Below are positions 44,679 through 53,984 of a DNA stretch of 64,000 nucleotides, piece after piece. The notes beneath the pieces are model-generated. The model ran no database searches. It was not told the DNA's origin and was given only the letters and a program-made list of their open reading frames with translations. Within the stretch, counting starts at the first letter, position 1, and the number at the start of each line of letters is the position of its first letter. The translations under genes and the position numbers were made by a program. The stretch is from NCBI GenBank assembly GCA_947494335.1, contig CANLUT010000002.1, positions 705,904-769,903 of the forward strand, in the 5' to 3' direction. Origin of the DNA: Oligoflexales bacterium (lineage in GTDB: Bacteria; Bdellovibrionota_B; Oligoflexia; Oligoflexales; RGVZ01).

Positions 44679-45446
44679 ATGGGAATTTTTGACTTTTTGT
44701 TCTCCAAAACCTCGTCGCAGAGCACAGCATCAAAACATGGAGATGTGTATGCGCATCAGCGCTACCATGCTCGCTACGTGATCAATAACAGAGATCTTTG
44801 TGTCATGGAGCACCCAAAGCACGGTCTATTCCGGGTGGTGGATCTCTCCCATCATGGATGCCTGATTGAGCCGATGAGTCAGTCCAGTTTGGAGTCGGTA
44901 AGCACCCCTTTCTTCATGAATTTGAGACTTTGCGGATCTTCCACAAGAGTGGAGGCAGCCGAATGTCAACGCCGGCGTCATGGGTGGGCTTTAGTCTTCA
45001 GGCACGCTCAAGAGGCGTCCATTGCCGACTTAGGTCGGTTGATTGAGCCTCTGCGGATAGGCTGCTCATCTGTGGTGTTGGATACGGACTTTGAACGAGA
45101 CGGCATTTTTGCGAAACTTCGCCGCCGTTTCATTGGGGATGGACCGTTTGAGGTTGTCTTTGAGAAAAATGAGCATGATGAACCTTCATTTGTCATGGTC
45201 ACCTTGCGACATGGTACTGGCGATGGCTGTGTGATTTGGAATAAGGGAACGGTTATGACCAAAAAATCTCCAGACACAGAGGGGGCCTTCATGCCTCGAA
45301 CTGAGCATGTGGATGAAGAGTTGGTATGGGCCTGCGCATCCGCTTGCCTGGGTATGAAGTTTCTTGAGGGAGCAATTGCAGCAAAATTACTAACTGACTG
45401 GTTATCGGCGCAGTCTTCCGTTCTGCCTTTGGCGAAGTCCAGTTAA
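44679..45446 (+). CDS. PilZ-domain protein
   Basis: A 255-residue cytoplasmic protein with an N-terminal PilZ-like domain: RYHAR (28-32) and DLSHHG (55-60) are the two c-di-GMP-binding motifs. The C-terminal 130 residues (IAKLRRRFIGDG, EELVWACASACLGMKFLEG) are of unknown type. The ATG at 44679 has aaagg upstream. It ends at a bidirectional terminator, so it is a single-gene unit. c-di-GMP binding is predicted from motifs only. Confidence 0.8.
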   Translation: MGIFDFLFSKTSSQSTASKHGDVYAHQRYHARYVINNRDLCVMEHPKHGLFRVVDLSHHGCLIEPMSQSSLESVSTPFFMNLRLCGSSTRVEAAECQRRRHGWALVFRHAQEASIADLGRLIEPLRIGCSSVVLDTDFERDGIFAKLRRRFIGDGPFEVVFEKNEHDEPSFVMVTLRHGTGDGCVIWNKGTVMTKKSPDTEGAFMPRTEHVDEELVWACASACLGMKFLEGAIAAKLLTDWLSAQSSVLPLAKSS

Positions 45447-45455
45447 TGACGTAAA

Positions 45456-45490
45456 AAAACCCCCAAGTCATGTGCTGACTTGGGGGTTTT
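45456..45490. terminator. Bidirectional rho-independent terminator
   Basis: aaaacccccaagtca (45456-45470) pairs with tgacttgggggtttt (45476-45490) around a 5-base loop. Both strands have a U-run (TTTT on the plus side, AAAA on the other), so it can end both the PilZ gene and the convergent protease gene. Confidence 0.92.
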
Positions 45491-45500
45491 CTGTTTTCGG

Positions 45501-47516
45501 TTATTTCTTTGGAACGCAGGCATCGCCGCTTGCGCACAGGAGTTTATCTGCATCCGCATTTGCAGATACCTTATGCCACCAGATGACAAAGTCACGTATC
45601 GAATAGACTGGGGTGTAAGATTGCTCTTCACGTTTATTACGCGTAGCAACGATCAGTTCCCCAACTCTGCCTTCACTTGCAGCAAATGAATTGCCAGGCT
45701 TAAGAATTCGCACACCCTTACTGACCATTGGCTGAAAGCTATCGGGATTGAGTTTGAAGCCCCCAACCATTTCATTGTTATTGATCGCCTCGATATTATT
45801 GCGATCTACAACCAGTTTTGATCCACGAATGATGGCATGACCATTGATAATCGCATGGCCATTGATGATTGCGTGGCCATTGATGATCGCATGACCGTTC
45901 ATAAGCCAGTATGCACTTGCCTGAGGTGATCTATCTTTTGACTTCAATGTTTCATCTGCAAAGCCAAAGACTTCTTGGAACGCCCATTCGCCGTTAAGAG
46001 GTGCAAAACGCTTTGGGCTTCCGAATCGTCCGTAGGTGCACTCGTTTTGATTACGAATCAGACGCAACACGCGGTCAAATGGATTGAACGTCAGAGAGCA
46101 TCCGCTAGATTGGGACAGCCACTCTGTGGAAACATCTCGCAAGTTGGTCAAGTCAATAGCAACCAGAGAGTTTGTATCATTTGGACGCTCCATTGCCAGC
46201 CCAACAACCTCGCCGCTTGAATTGACAACCGGTCCACCGGATAGTCCCGCTTCTGCGAGATTAATACTTGTATCAATCGCTTGAAGTTTGAATTTGATAA
46301 GTGGCCCAAAGTTGGATGTATCATCCGTTGGCCAACCATCGGGAGGCAAGTAACCACGTCGATGAACGATGGAGCCCTTTCCTGATACTGGGTATCCGAA
46401 CACGTCAAACGCGACGGAATATTCCATCTTTCTAGCGATGGTTAGCCCCATCAAATCGGACTCATTTAAGACTCCCTGAGCTAGAATTTCTTGCTCACCA
46501 TCATGAGTCAGTGCCAGGAGTGCCAAGTCACTTTCCATGTTGGTGACCAAAAGTCGCGCCGCTCGCGTTGCCAGTTTGCCCCCAACTAACAGGTCGTAGG
46601 TATCACCATCGTCGAAGGCTAACTCAGCTTCATCAAGCATGTGGTGAATCTGACCGCGTTGTGAAGTTCCATAGCTGATGGGAAACAAGTGAGCTGCGGT
46701 CAAAATAAACTTCGTTGTTGCTGGAAGTGCTTTAAGTTGGGCGGCGGCCTCCGCACCGAATATCGGCATCACAAGGTCGGAGTTCGCAACAAAAAAGCCA
46801 GATCCCAGAGAGAAGTTTCCTTCTAATGTAATTTGTACTGTTGAGCGCATAACGAGATTTCTATGGACTGCAGCCAAGGCTGGAAAGCTTGCAGTTACGC
46901 TACCCGCTGCATCTAATCGCGAGGCATGAATAGCCAGCGGACTTGGAATGGAGTCAAACAGAGGCTTCGGATAATGCTGCGCTTTCATCTCAGGTAGGAT
47001 CACCCAAAACACACCGTTCTGGTGTGCGAATTGTTGACCTGCGACAGCAACACTTACGCTTAGGCCAACAGTGCCGCTTGGAGTGTGCGGTGAAATTCGC
47101 AAGTCGAGAACGCAGCGATATCCAGCAGCTGATTTCTCAAGGTCACAAGTAGCGGCCGTGACGGAGGCATAACGCCCCGACAGACTACCATCAGATTTTT
47201 GATCCACAGTATTTTCAGTCGTCTCTGGCCAAGAACCGTGAAGCGATGTTGTTAGCGAATCACTAGTCACTGGTTGCGAGTAGTACTGTTCAATCCGGAG
47301 CGTGCGCCACTCAGCAGAGGGACGCAGAACCGCGGGAACTCCAGGCGGGTAGACAAAACGCTCGCTGGGGTTGTCTGTAACCTGCCACATGACCGAGCTG
47401 AGCAAGCTCTGTTTTGAGCTGCCGAGGGCGTGCTGAGCAAAAGATGAAAACGACGCCGCTGCTAGAATGATAGAAAGCAGCAGACCTTCCTTGGATGACA
47501 TACGCATGAATCTCAT
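45501..47516 (-). CDS. Secreted trypsin-like serine protease with NGHAII repeats
   Basis: A signal peptide (SSKEGLLLSIILAAASFSS) leads into about 220 residues of unknown type, then a chymotrypsin-like protease domain with a visible catalytic triad: His276 (TAAHLFP), Asp330 (ESDLALL) and Ser426 (LSGGPVV). Near residues 540-563 is a fourfold exact hexapeptide, NGHAII, then a region ending NAD-ADKLLCASGDACVPKK (two Cys near the end). ATG at 47516 has aaagga upstream. The 671-residue length exceeds a bare S1 domain. It is divergent from a TPR/winged-helix regulator. Substrate unknown. Confidence 0.82.
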   Translation of the reverse strand: MRFMRMSSKEGLLLSIILAAASFSSFAQHALGSSKQSLLSSVMWQVTDNPSERFVYPPGVPAVLRPSAEWRTLRIEQYYSQPVTSDSLTTSLHGSWPETTENTVDQKSDGSLSGRYASVTAATCDLEKSAAGYRCVLDLRISPHTPSGTVGLSVSVAVAGQQFAHQNGVFWVILPEMKAQHYPKPLFDSIPSPLAIHASRLDAAGSVTASFPALAAVHRNLVMRSTVQITLEGNFSLGSGFFVANSDLVMPIFGAEAAAQLKALPATTKFILTAAHLFPISYGTSQRGQIHHMLDEAELAFDDGDTYDLLVGGKLATRAARLLVTNMESDLALLALTHDGEQEILAQGVLNESDLMGLTIARKMEYSVAFDVFGYPVSGKGSIVHRRGYLPPDGWPTDDTSNFGPLIKFKLQAIDTSINLAEAGLSGGPVVNSSGEVVGLAMERPNDTNSLVAIDLTNLRDVSTEWLSQSSGCSLTFNPFDRVLRLIRNQNECTYGRFGSPKRFAPLNGEWAFQEVFGFADETLKSKDRSPQASAYWLMNGHAIINGHAIINGHAIINGHAIIRGSKLVVDRNNIEAINNNEMVGGFKLNPDSFQPMVSKGVRILKPGNSFAASEGRVGELIVATRNKREEQSYTPVYSIRDFVIWWHKVSANADADKLLCASGDACVPKK
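45830..45901 (-). repeat. Four 18-base tandem repeats coding NGHAII
   Basis: Four units of 18 bases (45830-45847, 45848-45865, 45866-45883, 45884-45901) encode NGHAII each time. The units differ mainly at third codon positions, so they are not a fresh slippage but have diverged with the peptide kept. The frame is part of the protease gene. The pattern (Ile, then Ala four residues on) loosely fits a hexapeptide beta-helix. Confidence 0.9.
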
Positions 47517-47747
47517 TCGGACAGATCCTTTATCCTTTTGATGATCTAGGCGAAACACTAAATAAACGTGAATTCCGATAATTTATGGCTATATTTATAG
47601 CCCCTTTAAAATAAAAAGCGCAACAAATTAAGCAGCGGGCAAATATGGAGGAAAATCCTTTCTTTTTTTTGATGAATTTTCGTTCACATCTCGGTTTTGT
47701 AGGTATATAAATTGTCGGAAATTCCCGAGTCTTGAAACGAGAGGACC

Positions 47748-49937
47748 ATGACTACCGAGCGCGTTGAACTAGCACTCAAACTTGCCAAAGACTGCCATAC
47801 AAAAGTCCAATGGGATGAATTTCTTGCGAAATTTAGCGATCTGCTGTCCTCAGCTCCGAACCCTAGACTCGTTACCGACGTATTTAAACGCCTAGAGGCA
47901 GACCCTCAATCACTACATTATAGTCCTCAGCTTTGGGGGGCTTTGCTGCAGGGGGCGATGGCCTGCTGGAACACGGAAACCGGCGCAGTCGTAGCAGAGT
48001 TTTCCAAGAAACTGACATCGCCCGTGGTCAGTATCCCGGCTGCCCAAGTTCTGCTTGAGGCCGGAAAGCCGGCCATTAGCCGCGAATTCGCTCAACGCGC
48101 TCTACGCCATGTTGGTTTGACTGATCTTGAGCGTATCCAGCTTGAACTGATTGTGGCCTCCAGCTTTGCTGAGGAGGGCAAAACTGATCATGCAGTGAGG
48201 GTTTTGAATAAGGTTGCCCCGATGGTTCGCAGTGCCGCGATGACTCAGCGCGAGCGTGCTGATTTCGTGGTGCGGTTAGGTCGACTTCATTATTTTATGG
48301 GCCGTTATCCGGCTGCTGCTGTTGCATTCGAAGAAGCATCTCCTCTCCTTTTGGAGCTTCAAGATTGGGAGGGTGCAGCACGCGCTCTATTCAATGCTGG
48401 TGCTTGTATTCAAAACAGTGGATGCGACAGTAACGAAGGTGCTGTCACAATGGTTGAGCGTTGTCGTAAATTGAGTGTTGAGCATAATCTTGCCGGTCCA
48501 CTCTCTCACTGTGAGGCTTTTTACGGCGTTGAGGCATTTAATACCGGAAATTTCATGGCCGCTCGTGAGCATTTTCGCCGCGCTCTCACTGTTCTTCCTG
48601 CGAGTGACAAAACATTTAGACGACTGCATATCGTTTCGTTTCTAAGTCTCACCTACTTTGCTCTAGGTCGTTACAGTCTTGGAATTAAGTTTGGTCGTCA
48701 AACTCTTGAACTCGCTGCCGAAGATGCAAGCGAACGCTTTAAGACCAGATATCAATCGCTCGAGGCAGAGATTTTATGGGAAGAGGGTAAAATTCCTGAA
48801 AGTATGGACGTGCTGAAAGCCTCCGCTCATCAGCTATCTCTTCACGGTGTAAGAAATCTTGAGGAAATATCGACGTTGACTCGTTACCAGGTGCAGCTCG
48901 CTATATTGGGTGAGACAACAACCGAAAAATTCAAAATCGAAGAATCGTTAAAGCGCAATCAGTCGACCTGGCTTGAATACCTGTATTCATGTGCATTACA
49001 AAAATGTTCTCTGGATTATTTTGATGAAAGTATGGCACTGCTGACTGATTGCCTCGAAAAGGCAAAAGCGGCGGGGTCGTTGCAGTATCATGCGCTCATT
49101 CTTTTGGCCATGATCAGGCTTTATTTGCAAAAACATGACCTCAGAAAAGTACAGGAACTTTTGCCTTCGCTTGAAGCGGCTGTCAGTCGCTTGGGCGATA
49201 CGCCGATCAGGGCTAAGCTTCAATTTGTTTATGCTGCTTTGGCCTATCAATCAGGCGATTTTGATCGAACGATAAAGTTACTGCATGCCGTGGAGAAAAT
49301 GACAGCCGTTAGCTGGCCAGACCGATTTGCGGCCCACTCTTGTCTTGCAACGGTTCGTGGAGAGAGTCCGCGTTTTCAGTTTAGATGGCAAGAACAAATT
49401 GTATCCCGCTTCGTTCGTAGCTACTTCGCTCCAACAATTAAAATGCTAGATAATCGCTCCTTCGTCGTGTCCGATCATTACGTTATCTCTCTTGAAAAAC
49501 ACCCTGCCATGGCGGATCTTGTTCAGTACCTGTCAGAGCGTGGTTCAGACGGAGCCACTCTGGCTGAAATTCAAACGGATGTTTGGAAGGAGAGTACCAA
49601 TGCTCAGGGGTGGCAGCAGAAGATCAGGAATGCAGTCATGCGAGTTCGGGACCACTTTCCTCAAACCATTGCCCCTATTCTTATTCATCATGACACGCTG
49701 AGATTTTTCGGCGAGGCTATCAGAGTTTTGAGAGATCACGATGATGGGATGGCAATTGAGCAAAGGGTTCACATGATGCTTCGCGAAGGGGCGCTTTCAA
49801 GTCAGCAGATTGCCGAAAAGATCGATGTATCCCTCGCGACTGCCAAGCGCCTTCTTAAGAAAATGTCTGACGATCAGTTGATTAAGGCGGAGAAGCATGG
49901 GCGTCATGTTATATACGCTAATTCAAGCTTGAACTGA
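47748..49937 (+). CDS. TPR-rich regulator with two C-terminal winged-helix domains
   Basis: A 729-residue, cytoplasmic protein. Residues to about 550 are helical TPR-like repeats (YFALGRYSLGIKFGRQTLEL, LHYFMGRYPAAAVAFEEAS). From about 570 a first winged-helix-like domain (VQYLSERGSDGATLAEIQTDVW) is followed by a second of ArsR/MarR-like type (GALSSQQIAEKIDVSLATAKRLLKKMSDDQLIKAEKHGRHVIYAN). It is probably a DNA-binding regulator that senses a partner via its TPRs. ATG has gaggacc upstream. The divergent protease gene 231 bases away is its best candidate target. Confidence 0.78.
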   Translation: MTTERVELALKLAKDCHTKVQWDEFLAKFSDLLSSAPNPRLVTDVFKRLEADPQSLHYSPQLWGALLQGAMACWNTETGAVVAEFSKKLTSPVVSIPAAQVLLEAGKPAISREFAQRALRHVGLTDLERIQLELIVASSFAEEGKTDHAVRVLNKVAPMVRSAAMTQRERADFVVRLGRLHYFMGRYPAAAVAFEEASPLLLELQDWEGAARALFNAGACIQNSGCDSNEGAVTMVERCRKLSVEHNLAGPLSHCEAFYGVEAFNTGNFMAAREHFRRALTVLPASDKTFRRLHIVSFLSLTYFALGRYSLGIKFGRQTLELAAEDASERFKTRYQSLEAEILWEEGKIPESMDVLKASAHQLSLHGVRNLEEISTLTRYQVQLAILGETTTEKFKIEESLKRNQSTWLEYLYSCALQKCSLDYFDESMALLTDCLEKAKAAGSLQYHALILLAMIRLYLQKHDLRKVQELLPSLEAAVSRLGDTPIRAKLQFVYAALAYQSGDFDRTIKLLHAVEKMTAVSWPDRFAAHSCLATVRGESPRFQFRWQEQIVSRFVRSYFAPTIKMLDNRSFVVSDHYVISLEKHPAMADLVQYLSERGSDGATLAEIQTDVWKESTNAQGWQQKIRNAVMRVRDHFPQTIAPILIHHDTLRFFGEAIRVLRDHDDGMAIEQRVHMMLREGALSSQQIAEKIDVSLATAKRLLKKMSDDQLIKAEKHGRHVIYANSSLN

Positions 49938-49973
49938 CGTTCAATAGCCTTAAAGCCTAAATTAGAGAAATTA

Positions 49974-50050
49974 TGGGGTGGCTGATGGGACTTGAACCCA
50001 CGTATGTCGGAATCACAATCCGATGCGTTTACCACTTCGCCACAGCCACC
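49974..50050 (-). tRNA. tRNA-His (anticodon GTG)
   Basis: On the minus strand the acceptor stem runs from GGTGGCTG to CAGCCACC, followed by an encoded CCA. The anticodon stem is TCGGA/TCCGA around the loop TTGTGAT, so the anticodon is GTG (His). The T arm carries GGTTCAAGTCC. The extra 5' G pairs with a C discriminator, as required of tRNA-His for its synthetase. 77 nt, all arms intact. Confidence 0.95.
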
Positions 50051-50133
50051 GTAGCGCTGGAAGGCTGCTAAATCTACAGGTTTGCCAGCAGTAGTCAACA
50101 GGATTCTTGGCTGCCAAGATTAAGGGTAAGTCT

Positions 50134-52905
50134 CTATCTTGCCAAGAGTTTTCCATCTTCGATCCGGAATTCGAGATGCTTTTCGTCGCTCCAAAGAAGG
50201 CCGTTTGTCGATACCGCTAGCGTTAGTTTGAATTCCCCTCCGCTGGCAATGGCCTCTTCGGAGATGACATTGGCAATCACGCTTTGTGGCCCAGAAAGTT
50301 TAACAATGAAGTTGTTACGGTCGGCAATCGGTGTATTCAGTTCGTTTGTCACGGGTATCTCAACAACATCTTCGATTAACTTCAGCTTCGCCAGCTGGAC
50401 GCGTCCGGCCTGCTCAAGTCTTACATAAACTCTGATATTTTGCGACGACGATAAGCGGGATACCGAGGTTTTGGTTACCAGAACGGGCGTCAGTGAGGTG
50501 GCCTCGCGTAGCTTCGGAGACCTTGCTACTGGTTCTTTATAAAGTGAGATCTTTTTGACGCGAGGTTTGATGCCAAAAAACGTGAGATTGGCCGGATCGA
50601 ACTTGCTCTCAACATCCTTAGTTGAATCGTAACGAGCAGGGGGCGGGAAAGGCTTTTCTCCGCGGAAACGGCGGCCATTAAGCTGAGCAAATTTTTTCCG
50701 CACGTCCTCTGGAGCGTTGCCCTTGGATTGAGTCTCAAGCTCCACCTGTCGTGGAACTTGTTTAAGATCAGACACCGCTAGCAAGGCCTCAACTCGCTCT
50801 AACGGATACTCGGTAGCAAAAAAACGTCGCAAGGCGATTTGTTTTTCCTCTGGTGTTGTGGATTTCTCAAAGTCTTTTAACGCAGCAACAGCGTCTTCAA
50901 TTTCATTGACGGCATCAGCTGTATGCCAGCGCAAGTCAAGTAGCCTCAGGGGCATAAGGAGAAGACCGCTGCTACGGTATAGATTGCGGCGCCAAAGGGA
51001 TCGTTCCCATGATAGACATGTTTCTTCATCTGTAATTTTGAATGAAGAGCAAAAGGCTAACCAAAGTACTTGTCGCGGAAGTGATGCGACGGTTTGAATT
51101 TGTGCGTGGGTCAGACGCACACTTGCATAACCCTCGAAACGACCGAGATGTGTAGGAGTCACGTGAAGAAGATGGTCTCGACTCATGTCAGTTTGAAAAA
51201 CGGCCGCACGTCTACGCTCAGCAAGAAGATCGGGTTCACGCGTTGCAAATTGAGGTAAGCCCGTCATTTCAAGTTTTGTAAATCGTGACAAATCTGACAA
51301 ATAGTCGGCTAGCTCTTCGGTCTCTACAAACTTATCTGTTATCGCAAGACTAAAGCCAACATCGACTGTGTTGTCTTCGGCAGTGAATTCAAACCTGCTT
51401 TTGAGTTCGTTGTTATCGGTTTCTTTTTCAACAACTTTACGAACTTTCAACTCAGCTTGGAGAGTTATGTTTTGCTCACTACGCCCGGTCAGCATGTTCC
51501 ATCTGGCTACGTCGTGATCTTCTTTTGCCTCTAAGATATGAAAGCGACCCGTATTATCCGTGATCTCGATCTCTGCATCGGAATGCATTCTCTTTGTTTT
51601 TTTGTTGATAATGAACGCGCTATGTCCTGTACCAAATCCTCTGTCGAAACGTTTTTCATTCTTGTCATGGAAAAATTTAACGCCAGTGTCAAAACCATCT
51701 TCCTTTGCCCGTAATGCAGATATTTGTGCGGCCGCAAAATTCCCATGAACGGCCTCAATGAAGGCAGTCTTGGCTTCGTCATTGCGTAAATTAAAGGCGT
51801 AAACGCGTGAAAATATGTCGCTCACACCTTCTTCGTAGGCAAAATCAATTGGGAAGACGTGGGCGGGCATGCCGCGCCAGAGAGGGATGGTTTTGGATAG
51901 CAAATAATATGTTTTTCCAAGCTTACTCTCGAAACGGTGTCCGAGCCTGCTGGTGTCAGAGACCCCAACCCAAACCGTTGTAGCGTCTTTCTTCAGAATA
52001 TTGACTCGATACTCTCCTGTCCTGAAAACGGTGTAGGGTAGCTTCATGTCCAATGCGGTCGGTCCGGTCATCATTTGGTCTTTTAGCCCATGAATACCAT
52101 CTGCAATCTCTGCTCCGATGTTGATGCCGCCGCTGATGGCGTAACTTTTAATGGTTCCAATATCCATAGATTCGACCGCAGGAATTGAAAGAGGGAAGTT
52201 GAATGGAGCTTCGAGCCTCTTTAAAGGATCGTATAATTCATTTGCATTAAAAGATGGTGGCAAAATGGCTTCAAGTAAAGGCAGAGCTCCAAACCAGTTG
52301 TTGATAGCTGTTCGCCACCACGGTAAGTTTTTGTTGTCAAGAACACGCATGGGATCGGTGCGCAGATAAATGTCATAGACATCTGTTGACTGATTGGCTC
52401 CCAGATTGATCGGAATCCCGTTGTATCTATAAAGCTCACGATTATACTCGGGACCTAAACCAAAACGATCAACAATAACATAAGCTCCGCTTCGCGCTGA
52501 GAATACATCGCGAGTAAATCCTAGGGTCATATTTGCAGTGTCCGTTAAAGGCCACTTAAGTTTGTTATCCATCAGATTATAAAAGATGGACTCCATCAAT
52601 GTTTCTATCGATTGGTTGATAGCATCAGCGCCGCTTGAAATTCCTGATGCGAATATTGGATTTTTAAATAATCTCTCAATCGGTCGTCCTGAAGCCTGAT
52701 CTGGATCATCAGGGGTTTCGTCGTCATACTCGATAACTGTGCTGGTAGTTTCTGTTGGCGCAGCCTGCTTTGCGGGGACAGTCTTTACCAGTGGGTTCTT
52801 GCTGGCTGCCTTGGGAGCTCCCTGGCTCTCGAATGTCCCAAAGACGGTGGTTGCCATCAGTGTAACTATGCCAATTAAAAATAGAGTTTTCTTAGCCGAG
52901 CTCAT
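50134..52905 (-). CDS. Large secreted protein of unknown function
   Basis: The 923-residue protein has a signal-like N-terminus (MSSAKKTLFLIGIVTLMATT) and a Pro/Thr-rich segment to about 80. The rest mixes beta-rich stretches (GFSLAITDKFVETEELADYL) with a helical region (about 640-720). The end is Lys/Glu-rich. No known catalytic motif is seen. It overlaps the upstream OMP gene by four bases (ATGA), so the two are made together. It might be exported or anchored by that OMP; this is only inference. tRNA-His lies just after it. Confidence 0.65.
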   Translation of the reverse strand: MSSAKKTLFLIGIVTLMATTVFGTFESQGAPKAASKNPLVKTVPAKQAAPTETTSTVIEYDDETPDDPDQASGRPIERLFKNPIFASGISSGADAINQSIETLMESIFYNLMDNKLKWPLTDTANMTLGFTRDVFSARSGAYVIVDRFGLGPEYNRELYRYNGIPINLGANQSTDVYDIYLRTDPMRVLDNKNLPWWRTAINNWFGALPLLEAILPPSFNANELYDPLKRLEAPFNFPLSIPAVESMDIGTIKSYAISGGINIGAEIADGIHGLKDQMMTGPTALDMKLPYTVFRTGEYRVNILKKDATTVWVGVSDTSRLGHRFESKLGKTYYLLSKTIPLWRGMPAHVFPIDFAYEEGVSDIFSRVYAFNLRNDEAKTAFIEAVHGNFAAAQISALRAKEDGFDTGVKFFHDKNEKRFDRGFGTGHSAFIINKKTKRMHSDAEIEITDNTGRFHILEAKEDHDVARWNMLTGRSEQNITLQAELKVRKVVEKETDNNELKSRFEFTAEDNTVDVGFSLAITDKFVETEELADYLSDLSRFTKLEMTGLPQFATREPDLLAERRRAAVFQTDMSRDHLLHVTPTHLGRFEGYASVRLTHAQIQTVASLPRQVLWLAFCSSFKITDEETCLSWERSLWRRNLYRSSGLLLMPLRLLDLRWHTADAVNEIEDAVAALKDFEKSTTPEEKQIALRRFFATEYPLERVEALLAVSDLKQVPRQVELETQSKGNAPEDVRKKFAQLNGRRFRGEKPFPPPARYDSTKDVESKFDPANLTFFGIKPRVKKISLYKEPVARSPKLREATSLTPVLVTKTSVSRLSSSQNIRVYVRLEQAGRVQLAKLKLIEDVVEIPVTNELNTPIADRNNFIVKLSGPQSVIANVISEEAIASGGEFKLTLAVSTNGLLWSDEKHLEFRIEDGKLLAR

Positions 52906-53918
52906 AACTCGACCCCGCTACTGGCTGCTACGTACCAATGACTGCGCTTTGGAATATCTTCGTGCTTGGCAAAACCAACTTCAAATTCGAGTTTTAAAAG
53001 CTCCGCTGGACGATAAATGACGCCAACACCGCCAACCCGAATCTGCCTGAAGAAGTCGTCATACTGGAATCTAATTTGGTTTTTATCCTGCTCGCGACTT
53101 AGGTGTGATATCCGAATATTCTGCTTGAATTCGTCTGGATCGTAAGGAAAGCGAGAAAAAGTTCTTGTCACCTCGATAGAGGTCTGTTCCCCTCGCCCGT
53201 TTATATTAATGAGTCCAATCGAAACGGCGCGATTTAGAAGACCGTCGCTATATCCTCCGACAACGATGCGCGTTCCTTCAAGGGCCGCGACATCATACAT
53301 GAGTCGACCAGATGCAAAGAGCCTCTGCTTGTCTGAGAGGCGGTTATCAGGCAGACGTCCGTAGGTGGCATTGATCGTCCAATCAAGTTGGTTATCGTAT
53401 ACATAACTGACGTAATCAACCTTTGGCGCTTCAAACAGATCTAAACCCCAAGCGTAAAAAATTTCTTTGCGTAGCTGATGATCAATTCTGAACAGAGGTT
53501 TCCCGCGTCCAAAACTAAGTCTGTGCCTTGAAAGCGCGTTGTTTCCCAATTGAATGTGCCAACTGTCGCGCTTGGTGTCTTTGAGGGTGGTATTTTGGGT
53601 GTCCCGATCGATGTAGATTCGCGAGTGACCACGCAGGTGTGCGGAAAGCCATGGCGTCAAAAAAAGGGTTAGGTTTCCATCTGCATTATAAAGTCTATCC
53701 GGTTGGCGCTGATCGGCCCGTTTTGACTTGTGAACAAACCAAGCTTCAGCGGATCCATTGGCGCAGAGATTCAGAAGGCCTGGAGATGACAACGCTGGGT
53801 CCGCAGAACTTTTACAATCACCACGATGCAACCACTGCCCGTTGGCAATTTCAGTGCTGAGCAGACCGAGCAGAAGGGTCAAAAATATGCGCAATTGGCG
53901 TTTTAGTCTCACGTCCAA
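52902..53918 (-). CDS. Probable outer-membrane beta-barrel protein
   Basis: A signal peptide (about 1-28, ending near ANGQ) leads to about 300 residues of alternating strands with many Arg/Tyr/Asp (HIQLGNNALSRHRLSFGRG, VGGYSDGLLNRAVSIGLIN, GVGVIYRPAELLKLEFEVG). Two early Cys (residues about 35 and 52) could pair. The strand pattern suggests an outer-membrane barrel of 12-16 strands; the C-terminus (ASSGVEL) is not a typical Phe ending. Start TTG at 53918 is weakly supported. First gene of a two-gene unit with the 923-residue secreted protein. Confidence 0.6.
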   Translation of the reverse strand: MDVRLKRQLRIFLTLLLGLLSTEIANGQWLHRGDCKSSADPALSSPGLLNLCANGSAEAWFVHKSKRADQRQPDRLYNADGNLTLFLTPWLSAHLRGHSRIYIDRDTQNTTLKDTKRDSWHIQLGNNALSRHRLSFGRGKPLFRIDHQLRKEIFYAWGLDLFEAPKVDYVSYVYDNQLDWTINATYGRLPDNRLSDKQRLFASGRLMYDVAALEGTRIVVGGYSDGLLNRAVSIGLININGRGEQTSIEVTRTFSRFPYDPDEFKQNIRISHLSREQDKNQIRFQYDDFFRQIRVGGVGVIYRPAELLKLEFEVGFAKHEDIPKRSHWYVAASSGVEL

Positions 53919-53984
53919 CCCAAGTAATTACAGAAAATGATGATACTGTTGTACCAAATGCTGTAATTTTCGTCAGGATAATTT

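Noticed and set aside
45830-45901. A CRISPR array or microsatellite
   Set aside because: The units are back-to-back without spacers and lie in frame inside a protease gene with conserved peptide.
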